Shown here in pieces: positions 27,906 through 35,007 of a stretch of DNA of 64,000 nucleotides; the first letter of the stretch is position 1, and every line of letters starts with the position of its first letter. The notes under the pieces are model-generated. The model had not been told where the DNA came from. It saw only the letters and a list, made by a program, of their open reading frames with translations, and searched no databases. Location: positions 1 to 64,000 of the forward strand of contig CBDHFQ010000030.1 in the NCBI GenBank assembly GCA_965262565.1, given 5' to 3'. Source of the DNA: CBDHFQ01 sp965262565 (GTDB lineage: Bacteria; Bacteroidota; Bacteroidia; J057). The translations under genes and the position numbers were made by a program.

Positions 27906-29057
27906 TTACTGGTTCTGAAAAGCCAGCCTGCTTTTTCTCTTTTGTCGGTATCCTCTGATAAGTAGTGGTATCCATCCTATAATAGGAATGAAATAACACC
28001 ATCCCAATGGATTGTTAAAAAACATTTTAATGAAACCTGAAAAATTTAGGTCTAGATGTACTTTAGCACCTTTATTTTTTCTGTATTGCCGTTCGAATTC
28101 TAAGAACATAAAAGGCCAACAAAATGGAAAATAAAAAGGAAAATATCGCCTTTTTTTCCACATAGTCTTCCATAGTTCTCTCCATCGATAGGGCTTTTTT
28201 CCATACTCTTTAACTCCTGCTGTTAATTCTGATTGCAGCTGATGATGTATCTTCTTTCTTATACTTTCAATTTCTTCCTGGCTAATCTCTTCATAAGGTT
28301 TATCTATCCATTCATAAGGTTTTATAATTTCTCCCCGGATATAAGTCATTTTTGCCGGAAGACTAAAGTAAAATATCCAGGGCTGTAAAGGCATCAAAAA
28401 GGTAAATATCCCTATAGGAAAAAATGGAATACCAATCTTTTTTGAAAACTGGTTGATCCCATCAAAACTGTAGGAATATGGATTGAGATATTCTGCATTA
28501 ACGGTAGCAAAGGGAACGATATCTGTTTTGTACTTTAGGCTCATTCTGATGAATGAAGTAGCCAACGGCTGATATTGATATTTTCTATTGAAGCCTTTGC
28601 CTATTCCAGGAACTCCTTCAGGATAAATAAGAACATCAGCTTTTGGGAGTTCCATCATCATGTCAAAATGCTTGAAAGTAGCAGAAACGCCACCCATTTC
28701 CTCCCAAAAGTTTTCTAGCATGTATGGATTCATGAGGTTAGTAGCTGTTAGCATTGGAGCTACTAGAGCTCTAAATTCTTTTTCTTCATTTTCTTTTCTG
28801 GCTTTTGCTAACCACTCAGCTCCAAAAATCATGGCATCCCATGGAAAACACATTCCTGAATGATTGCTAACATAAATGTGAGGCTTGCCGTATTGGTTTT
28901 TTTCTGGCAATGTGTCAAAACCAACCATTTCAGACCTAAAATATATCCCTTTTAATACGGGAAAAATGTTTTCCAGCAAATTCAGTACCTTAGGTAAATT
29001 ATAGAAATAGTCTATGATTGATAGAGTAGACTTTTGGTTAGTCTGAACGGGTTCCAT
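27906..29057 (-). CDS. PlsC-like 1-acyl-glycerol-phosphate acyltransferase family protein
   Basis: A 383-residue membrane-associated acyltransferase. The catalytic H(x4)D-type motif appears as NHSGMCFPWD near residue 66, the phosphate-binding motif as LIYPEGVPGIGKGF, and a later hydrophobic part fits the PlsC fold. The protein is longer than E. coli PlsC (245); the extra C-terminal part has basic and aromatic helices (KKRRYFPFYFPFCWPFMF) and a hydrophobic segment. It could acylate lysophosphatidate or another lipid; specificity cannot be read from sequence. Confidence 0.8.
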   Translation of the reverse strand: MEPVQTNQKSTLSIIDYFYNLPKVLNLLENIFPVLKGIYFRSEMVGFDTLPEKNQYGKPHIYVSNHSGMCFPWDAMIFGAEWLAKARKENEEKEFRALVAPMLTATNLMNPYMLENFWEEMGGVSATFKHFDMMMELPKADVLIYPEGVPGIGKGFNRKYQYQPLATSFIRMSLKYKTDIVPFATVNAEYLNPYSYSFDGINQFSKKIGIPFFPIGIFTFLMPLQPWIFYFSLPAKMTYIRGEIIKPYEWIDKPYEEISQEEIESIRKKIHHQLQSELTAGVKEYGKKPYRWRELWKTMWKKRRYFPFYFPFCWPFMFLEFERQYRKNKGAKVHLDLNFSGFIKMFFNNPLGWCYFIPIIGWIPLLIRGYRQKRKSRLAFQNQ

Positions 29058-29150
29058 GCTTTATGATTTAACTGAATGTAGCAAAATTTTGTGAAGAAAA
29101 GAACCGAAAGCTAAAGACGCGTAAGTATAATTATTAGGAAATAAAGACAG

Positions 29151-29756
29151 ATGGAGGTATTTCGCTTTTTAGCCTTAGGGGATTCATATACTTGTGGAGA
29201 AGGAGTAGAAGAAGATAATAGTTGGCCGCATCTTTTAGTGAACCATTTGAAGAAACATCAGAGATGGGAAAAACCGGAAATAGTTGCTACTACAGGTTGG
29301 ACAACTGACGAATTATGGGATGGGATTAAACAATATGAGCTTGCCCCTTATTATAATTGGGTATTTCTGTTGATAGGAGTAAATAATCAATACAGAGGAT
29401 ACTCCATTGATCAATTCAAAAGAGAGTTTGAGGGACTCTTACAGTTTGCTATTCATAAGACAGCTGATCAATCCAGAAGAGTTGGGCTCATTTCCATTCC
29501 AGATTATGGTGTAACCCCATTCGGAAGGAAAAAAGCGTCTATGAATATCTCCTTTGAGCTAAACCATTATAATTCCATTATCAAGGAAATGTCTATTAAG
29601 TATTGGACACGTTGGATCGATATTACTCCTGTTTCACAAATGGCTCAATCTCAACCATTACTACTTGCTGGAGACGCATTACATCCTTCGGGACTAATGT
29701 ATGAGATGTGGGTGGATAAAATATTACATGTGTGCTTTAGTGATCTGGATGCATAA
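29151..29756 (+). CDS. SGNH/GDSL hydrolase
   Basis: A 201-residue esterase-type hydrolase. The four blocks of the family are visible: GDSYTCGEG with the nucleophilic Ser, the Gly-bearing TTGWTTDEL, GVNNQYRGYS (block III) and DALHPSGLMY, which supplies the catalytic Asp and His. There is no signal peptide, so it is probably cytoplasmic. The natural substrate is unknown; relatives act on acyl or acetyl groups of lipids and carbohydrates. It is convergent with the clpP gene. Confidence 0.88.
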   Translation: MEVFRFLALGDSYTCGEGVEEDNSWPHLLVNHLKKHQRWEKPEIVATTGWTTDELWDGIKQYELAPYYNWVFLLIGVNNQYRGYSIDQFKREFEGLLQFAIHKTADQSRRVGLISIPDYGVTPFGRKKASMNISFELNHYNSIIKEMSIKYWTRWIDITPVSQMAQSQPLLLAGDALHPSGLMYEMWVDKILHVCFSDLDA

Positions 29757-29763
29757 GTACCCG

Positions 29764-29794
29764 CTACAGTATGATCATGACGATCAGACTGTAG
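29764..29794. terminator. symmetrical hairpin between convergent SGNH and clpP genes
   Basis: A near-perfect inverted repeat: CTACAGT at 29764-29770 and TGATC at 29772-29776 pair with GATCA at 29782-29786 and ACTGTAG at 29788-29794, with one A-G mismatch and a five-base loop. It lies between two stop codons on opposite strands, so it can end transcription from both sides. The plus side has a short T run at 29801-29805. Confidence 0.6.
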
Positions 29795-29816
29795 AAGGAA
29801 TTTTTACATAGAATTA

Positions 29817-30410
29817 TTAAAAGGTTTTTGCATCAAGAACTCCATCTACGATCTTATAATCTACGGACTCATTAGCATTCATCCAATAATCGCGGTTGAA
29901 ATCCTTGAATACTCTATCATAATCCTGATCACAATATTCTGCTAGCATTTTAGCGATCAGCTCTCTCGTTTTTAAAATTTCCTTAGTAGTAATTTCAAGA
30001 TCTTTCGCCTGGCCTTGAATTCCTCCAATACTTGGCTGATGGATCATCACCCTTCCGTTAGGGAAAATATAACGCTTCCCTTTTTCGCCAGCTGCAAGTA
30101 GTAAAGAACCCATAGATGCAGCTAATCCCATACAGATCGTGGAAACTGGAGAGGAAATCATTCGCATCGTATCGTGAATGGCCATTCCAGAAGTTACTAC
30201 TCCTCCTGGGCTATTGATATAAAACCTAATCTCTTTTCCCGGCTCTTTACTTTCCAAATATAATAAACGATCCACGACTTCTTTCGCAGATTCATCCATC
30301 ACTGGCCCCCATAGAAAAATCTTCCGTTCCTTCAAGAACGAATTATCAAAACGGTTGAAATCAAGAATTTCTTTCAAAAAATCGCTGTCTGACTGATTAC
30401 TTTGATTCAT
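29817..30410 (-). CDS. clpP: ATP-dependent Clp protease proteolytic subunit
   Basis: A 197-residue serine peptidase that forms the barrel-shaped core of ClpXP/ClpAP. The catalytic residues are visible: Ser in GLAASMGSLLLAAG, His in VMIHQPSIGG and the conserved Asp in FNRDYWMNANES. INSPGGVVTSGMAI is the oligomerisation and substrate-groove segment. The N-terminus is short and soluble, with no propeptide seen. No clpX or tig is adjacent, unlike in many genomes, so it may be a second ClpP paralogue or a dispersed copy. Confidence 0.92.
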   Translation of the reverse strand: MNQSNQSDSDFLKEILDFNRFDNSFLKERKIFLWGPVMDESAKEVVDRLLYLESKEPGKEIRFYINSPGGVVTSGMAIHDTMRMISSPVSTICMGLAASMGSLLLAAGEKGKRYIFPNGRVMIHQPSIGGIQGQAKDLEITTKEILKTRELIAKMLAEYCDQDYDRVFKDFNRDYWMNANESVDYKIVDGVLDAKTF

Positions 30411-30618
30411 GTATATTCAATATTTTTATACTAGGAAAATTTATGCGAATATAGAAGCTAAATTTCTTTTCCTCAACGCAATCTCACTCTATCCATATAA
30501 AGAAAGGACGATTTTGATGAGAAATATGCGCAAGCCCCTACTTATTTATGTATTAATAACACCCGTATCGAAAAGAATGTGACATTCCCTCTATGCAAAT
30601 GACATATTTAAATACAAT

Positions 30619-31053
30619 ATGAAACCTTTGAATAAGAACTTCTCCCTTAAGGTAGGCACAAACCTATCTCATTTAGTAAAGCACATGAAACCATATTTAC
30701 ATGAAGAACCATATGTTTATGTGCTCCGGAATGATCTTGAAGGGGTACAATTGAAGGATTGTTGGACTATCTGCAGAGAAAATGAAGGATATACCTTGAT
30801 CCTTGAAAAGCGAATGGCAGAAAAATATTGCTGGACCTATTCCAGGGAAATGGCAAGAATTACTCTGGAGGTGTATTCTTCGCTGGAGGCAGTAGGTTTT
30901 ACTGCAGCTATATCTTCAGCCCTTGCCGCAGAACATATCAGCTGTAATGTTATAGCTGCATATCACCACGATCATCTATTAGTAACATATTCTGAGGGAG
31001 ACAAAGCGCTAAACATACTCCGCAGGCTCAGTAAGATGGGGGATTTCCAGTAA
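30619..31053 (+). CDS. ACT-domain protein
   Basis: A 144-residue protein made of two ACT-like units of the type found in small DUF2241/ACT_7 proteins. Characteristic segments are DCWTICRENEGYTLILEKRMAEK and the second unit ITLEVYSSLEAVGFTAAISSALAAEHISCNVIAAYHHDHLLV. ACT domains bind small molecules such as amino acids; no enzyme domain is attached. The 3' end overlaps the convergent sigma-factor gene by 45 bp. Confidence 0.82.
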   Translation: MKPLNKNFSLKVGTNLSHLVKHMKPYLHEEPYVYVLRNDLEGVQLKDCWTICRENEGYTLILEKRMAEKYCWTYSREMARITLEVYSSLEAVGFTAAISSALAAEHISCNVIAAYHHDHLLVTYSEGDKALNILRRLSKMGDFQ

Positions 31054-31869
31054 ATATTGATGTTCGGGAAATAGTTCAACCTCTAACTGCTGGACTTTTG
31101 CTTCTCGCCACTGTAGACGAATAATACCAACAAGCTGCTGTTTATGAACTAAGGCTATGTTGTTGAGGTGTATCCACCAAAGAAAATCCAAATGTGAGAT
31201 TTTTCGAAGAACAAAAAGAAGATATTCCGCTGCGTGAACATGATTTTCTATCGTCATGTCCGCTATATTTGTATTCACCTGAATATCTTCTTTCAGCAAA
31301 TCGATCAGAAGTTGTAGATCATTTCCATTACATACATCAATGAATCGTTGATATAGGGTCTCATGATATCCTTTATCAATCGCGAATCGTGCTTTATCTG
31401 CTTTGAGGTGCTTTTTAGCTCTGGCTAAAACTTGGCGTGAATTTTCTTCTGTCAATCCTAATAATGCTGCTATTTCTTTATGGGAATAGTGAAATACTTC
31501 TTTCAGAATAAAAACAGCCCTCTCCATTGGATTGAGTTTCTCTAACATCTTGGAAAAACTGAGAGATAATACAGGGCCTTTTTCGATCAACTGAGAGTAG
31601 TGATCTGAGATTAGCTCATGAGGAATCTCAATCTCTGCAAGTGTTTCAATTTTTTTTCTACTGCGAATGAAATTCAAACATTTATTGATGAGGGTTTTTA
31701 CGAGATACCCCTTGGGATTTTCAATTTCTTCTTGTTCTATCGTCAGCCACTTAATCATGGTTTCCTGCACTAAATCCTCTGCATCTTCTATCTCTTTTAA
31801 CATATTCAGAGCAATGGGAAACAATAAAGAATGGTAATCTTGGTATATATGGTCACTTTTTGCGGACAT
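31009..31869 (-). CDS. ECF sigma factor with C-terminal SnoaL-like domain (ECF41/SigJ-like)
   Basis: A sigma factor of about 286 residues. Regions 2 and 4 fill residues 1-160: DYHSLLFPIALNMLKEIEDAEDLVQET, then LNPMERAVFILKEVFHYSHKEIAALLGL. The C-terminal 100 residues (RFIDVCNGNDLQLLIDLLKEDI onward) resemble the NTF2/SnoaL-like extension of ECF41 sigma factors, which controls activity in cis without a separate anti-sigma. The ATG at 31869 is preferred over an ATG at 31911 because a palindrome overlaps the latter. No anti-sigma gene is adjacent, as expected for this group. It is convergent with the ACT gene. Confidence 0.85.
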   Translation of the reverse strand: MSAKSDHIYQDYHSLLFPIALNMLKEIEDAEDLVQETMIKWLTIEQEEIENPKGYLVKTLINKCLNFIRSRKKIETLAEIEIPHELISDHYSQLIEKGPVLSLSFSKMLEKLNPMERAVFILKEVFHYSHKEIAALLGLTEENSRQVLARAKKHLKADKARFAIDKGYHETLYQRFIDVCNGNDLQLLIDLLKEDIQVNTNIADMTIENHVHAAEYLLFVLRKISHLDFLWWIHLNNIALVHKQQLVGIIRLQWREAKVQQLEVELFPEHQYLLEIPHLTEPAEYV

Positions 31870-31895
31870 AGTGGTTTTCTCCTTTGTAGAATAAA

Positions 31896-31910
31896 TGTGA
31901 ATGATTCTCA
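31896..31910. promoter_or_regulatory. 7-1-7 palindrome resembling a Fur-family operator
   Basis: The sequence TGTGAATGATTCTCA is an almost perfect 7-1-7 inverted repeat (TGTGAAT, one base, ATTCTCA) and resembles the Fur consensus TGATAATnATTATCA with a few changes. It lies 26 bp before the chosen start of the minus-strand ECF sigma gene. It may be an iron- or metal-responsive operator; this is inferred from symmetry and position only. Confidence 0.4.
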
Positions 31911-32027
31911 TTTACGAGTGCCGGAAAGTAAAGGTTTTTTCTTAAAAAGGAAGAAATAATGTAGATATCGAAGGTTTTTTTCTATATTTTACCAATCTTA
32001 TGATTATATTTCTCCTGAGAGGAAGAG

Positions 32028-32711
32028 ATGTTAAATAAGAGATACATATTGCCGAGCACATTAGCTATATTTAGTAGGCGCCTTTGGATGTTCATCTGTG
32101 CGCTGACATTCCTCCTTTTTTCCTCCGAAAATCACCTTTTTTCTCAAGCAAATACACAAAACTATCTTCAATGCATGGCTATAGAAGCGTCATTGAGTAC
32201 ATATTTCAATAACTTCATGTTGGAAGACAGGCCCGATATGGAATTTGTTTCCCAGACTATCCATAAGTGTTCTAAGCCTGGAATCAAGTCGGTATTAATT
32301 TTCCATAGCTTAGAGAGTGTTTCATTGCTAAAAAAAGAATTTCTTACTCAGTCAACGTGGAAACAAGTAATGGATCATTATAATCGGATGCGTCAAAATT
32401 TTTCCGATGTCTATATCATAGAAGCTCAAGATCCGGAGTTTGGGAGACAATTCAAGAAAATAACCATATTTATTGAGCGCAAACTAAATATATTCCCATA
32501 TAGTTTTCCCATCCAGGAATCAGCTTCCGTAACTGTAGTGAATAGAGGAATCGATGGAAATCCAACGGTTACTCAAACAAACGTACCATCAACATTCAGA
32601 AAAAGGTATAACTCTATTATTTCAGGTAAGGTTCGTGATCATACATATAGAAATAGATCTACTTATAGCAATGTGTACGGACCAAGCATTATCATCGGTA
32701 GTCAACATTAA
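32028..32711 (+). CDS. secreted hypothetical protein
   Basis: A 227-residue protein that I do not recognise. The N-terminus has a long basic leader and a hydrophobic core (LWMFICALTFLLFSS) followed by a plausible cleavage region near SQAN (residues 40-43), so it is probably exported. The mature part has two cysteines, mixed alpha/beta character and a basic tail. It lies on the left flank of the candidate replication origin, and no neighbour suggests a function. Confidence 0.55.
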   Translation: MLNKRYILPSTLAIFSRRLWMFICALTFLLFSSENHLFSQANTQNYLQCMAIEASLSTYFNNFMLEDRPDMEFVSQTIHKCSKPGIKSVLIFHSLESVSLLKKEFLTQSTWKQVMDHYNRMRQNFSDVYIIEAQDPEFGRQFKKITIFIERKLNIFPYSFPIQESASVTVVNRGIDGNPTVTQTNVPSTFRKRYNSIISGKVRDHTYRNRSTYSNVYGPSIIIGSQH

Positions 32712-32806
32712 TTTCCCCAAGCGCCTCTTTAGCCAGCCTTTGTTTATACATTTATTCACTTATTTCATTTTATATATGACTTATATACAGTGAGTTATAT
32801 TTGTGA

Positions 32807-32921
32807 TTATCCATGTGTAACACAGATATGCACATGTTATCCATAGGATTGTGGATTAAATGAGATGTTTTGTGGATAAGCTTAATGGTATTGTGGAGAC
32901 AATTTTTCCTGTTGTGGATAG
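32807..32921. other. candidate replication origin: array of DnaA-box-like motifs
   Basis: Seven DnaA-box-like nonamers lie in 115 bp: TTATCCATG (32807), ATATGCACA (32826), TTATCCATA (32837), TGTGGATTA (32850), TGTGGATAA (32871, a perfect consensus on the minus strand), TGTGGAGAC (32892) and TGTGGATAG (32913). The last four point the same way and start exactly 21 bp apart, two helical turns. The 60 bp to the left (32740-32800) are very AT-rich, as an unwinding element would be. No dnaA gene lies in the window, which does not exclude oriC in Bacteroidota. Confidence 0.6.
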
Positions 32922-32978
32922 CCTGAAATTGATAGATCGTAGCTTTAGCTCAATATTAAGAACAGGAACGTAGGGATC

Positions 32979-34739
32979 ATGAACCAGATTGCACATTTTA
33001 AGGTTGATCCGAAATTGGCTTCTTTGTTAGGAGAGAATTACCGCTCTACAGAATTAGCCATTAAGGAACTCATAGATAACGCATTTGACGCAGATGCCAG
33101 TCAAGTGTGGATTACGCTACCCCAGCCCTTGACTCTGGATCCTATCATCATTCGTGATGATGGAACAGGAATGACAGAACAGGAAGTCAGAGAAGAATAT
33201 CTAAATATAGCCAGTAGTAGAGTCTCTCGGAAAGGAGAATGTACCCCTTCAAAAAACAGGAAAGTCAAAGGGAGAAAGGGCATTGGTAAATTTGCAGGCT
33301 TAATGGTTGCTTCTTTAATGGAACTTCATACTACGTCCAAAGGAATAAGTACTCATTTAAAGATTTGGCGAGAAACGCTTGTTAAGGCGAGTTATGATTT
33401 GGAACAAATAGATTTACCTATATCGGTTAATCAAAACGAAACGCGTGAGTCGGGAACAGAAATTTTCTTAAAAGGTATTAATCAGCAATTTACCTTCCCA
33501 AATGCTGATAGACTAAAAAGATTATTAATTCTAGAGTACGGGCGACAACATGATTTTAGGATTTATGTGGATGGGGAATTGGTAGATATAGAAGACATTC
33601 CGGGCGAAACACATGAGCATATCCTTAACTTGTCAAATGGCGAAATCGCTCAATTGCGATATACCGTTTCAGATGATGTTAAAGCTCTCAAACAATCAGG
33701 TATAGCGATTAGGGTCGGAGGGAAAATTGTAGGCCAGCCTCAGTATTTTGGATTAGAGGAAGGAGATGCCATCCCTCCAAAGTTGTTAAAGAGAGTTTTT
33801 GGAGAGATTTCTGCAGATTCGCTTGAATCCCATGTAACAGCTGATTGGGGCTCTATTATAGACAATAGCAAATTGATGCAGGAAATTAGAGATCAGATTG
33901 AGCCTTTATTAAAAAAATCTCTAATTAATGTGTTTGAAAGAGAGACCAAACTAGCTAAACTTCGTCTAAAGAAGAGAATAGATAAAAGCCTGGACGATTT
34001 ACCCGAATACAGAAGAGAACAAGCTGACCGAACCCTAGATCAAATGCTTAAAAAGTTCTACGGGGAAAGCGATACGAGGATTGCGAGTATATTATCCATT
34101 TTGTTAGATACGTTTCAACAGAGCGACTATTGGATGGTGATGCAACATCTGGAAGAGGCTCGTCTGGGGAAATCTGAAGAAATGGCTGAAGCCTTTTCCG
34201 CTTTCGGATTATTGGATATTTCCATAGTGTTACAACAGTCTTTCCACAGATTGAGCAGTTTGAAAGATTTGGACAGACTCATTTTCCACACTGACACTAC
34301 CCTAAACCAAATCCAAAAAGCACTGGCTAACAATTTATGGATGCTTGGAAGTCAGTATAACTTGCTATCAACTAATACCGAACTTCAGCAAGTGGTCAAA
34401 ATGTACCTGGATCATAAATTCACTAATGGCCACGCTTTTATGAGGCCAAATTTATTACCAGTTCAGGAGTTTAATAAAAGGTTTATCCTTATTGACCTGA
34501 AAGAATCTGACCATTCTATAGATCTCAGCGATAGAAGACAGGCTAAACAATACATTAAGGATTTAGAGGTATATCTTCCACAGCGTCAAATAGAGGTCAT
34601 TTTAGTAGGAGGGGCTATTAGCACTAATCTGGTAGAAGCAAATACATCTTCCAATGTGAAATACAGATCCTATAAAGGAATGATCAGCCAGGCAAGAGTA
34701 CAATTAAACTGGTTGATAGAAGAACTTAAGAAGCGCTAA
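32979..34739 (+). CDS. GHKL (MORC/Hsp90-like) ATPase with nuclease-like C-terminal domain
   Basis: A 586-residue protein. The N-terminal Bergerat-fold ATPase is complete: N-box ELAIKELIDNAFDADA (residues 25-40), G1 IRDDGTGMTEQE, G2 KGRKGIGKFAG and G3 ESGTEIFL. A middle helical part follows over about 280-440 (RETKLAKLRLKKR, YRREQADRTLDQML). The C-terminus (about 475-586) has MRPNLLPVQEF, FILIDLKESD and QAKQYIKDLE, an arrangement like a PD-(D/E)XK nuclease, but with N and D where D and E are usual. It is a single gene beside the DnaA-box array. A DNA-repair or phage-defence role is possible but not shown. Confidence 0.7.
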   Translation: MNQIAHFKVDPKLASLLGENYRSTELAIKELIDNAFDADASQVWITLPQPLTLDPIIIRDDGTGMTEQEVREEYLNIASSRVSRKGECTPSKNRKVKGRKGIGKFAGLMVASLMELHTTSKGISTHLKIWRETLVKASYDLEQIDLPISVNQNETRESGTEIFLKGINQQFTFPNADRLKRLLILEYGRQHDFRIYVDGELVDIEDIPGETHEHILNLSNGEIAQLRYTVSDDVKALKQSGIAIRVGGKIVGQPQYFGLEEGDAIPPKLLKRVFGEISADSLESHVTADWGSIIDNSKLMQEIRDQIEPLLKKSLINVFERETKLAKLRLKKRIDKSLDDLPEYRREQADRTLDQMLKKFYGESDTRIASILSILLDTFQQSDYWMVMQHLEEARLGKSEEMAEAFSAFGLLDISIVLQQSFHRLSSLKDLDRLIFHTDTTLNQIQKALANNLWMLGSQYNLLSTNTELQQVVKMYLDHKFTNGHAFMRPNLLPVQEFNKRFILIDLKESDHSIDLSDRRQAKQYIKDLEVYLPQRQIEVILVGGAISTNLVEANTSSNVKYRSYKGMISQARVQLNWLIEELKKR

Positions 34740-34911
34740 GCGGTGTTGGAATAAGACTTAATAATTAGGCTCGCAAGTATTTAATTTTTTTGTTTAACCC
34801 GGATGTTTTTAACCTAATAAGTAAGCTAGCTCTTGAATTGTTAAGACCAACACATAACATTGCCATCAGCTAGAAGATTGAGGCACTCAGCAGAGCGCAA
34901 TTGCCTAAAGA

Positions 34912-34935
34912 GGTAGATCAAGTCTACCTTTTTTT
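34912..34935 (+). terminator. intrinsic terminator, possibly ending a small RNA
   Basis: The stem GGTAGA/TCTACC (34912-34917 and 34923-34928) with a five-base loop is followed by seven T. A second hairpin, AGGCA/TGCCT (34881-34885 and 34902-34906), stands just before it. The pair lies 170 bp after the GHKL gene and about 70 bp before the 5-oxoprolinase start, so it ends either the GHKL transcript or a short RNA from the gap. Nothing else is visible in 34740-35007. Confidence 0.7.
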
Positions 34936-35007
34936 GTTTTTAAAACTAAAAGAACTATTCTTAGCACCATCCTTTTATTTTAATAAAATTATATTCCCTA
35001 CTATATC

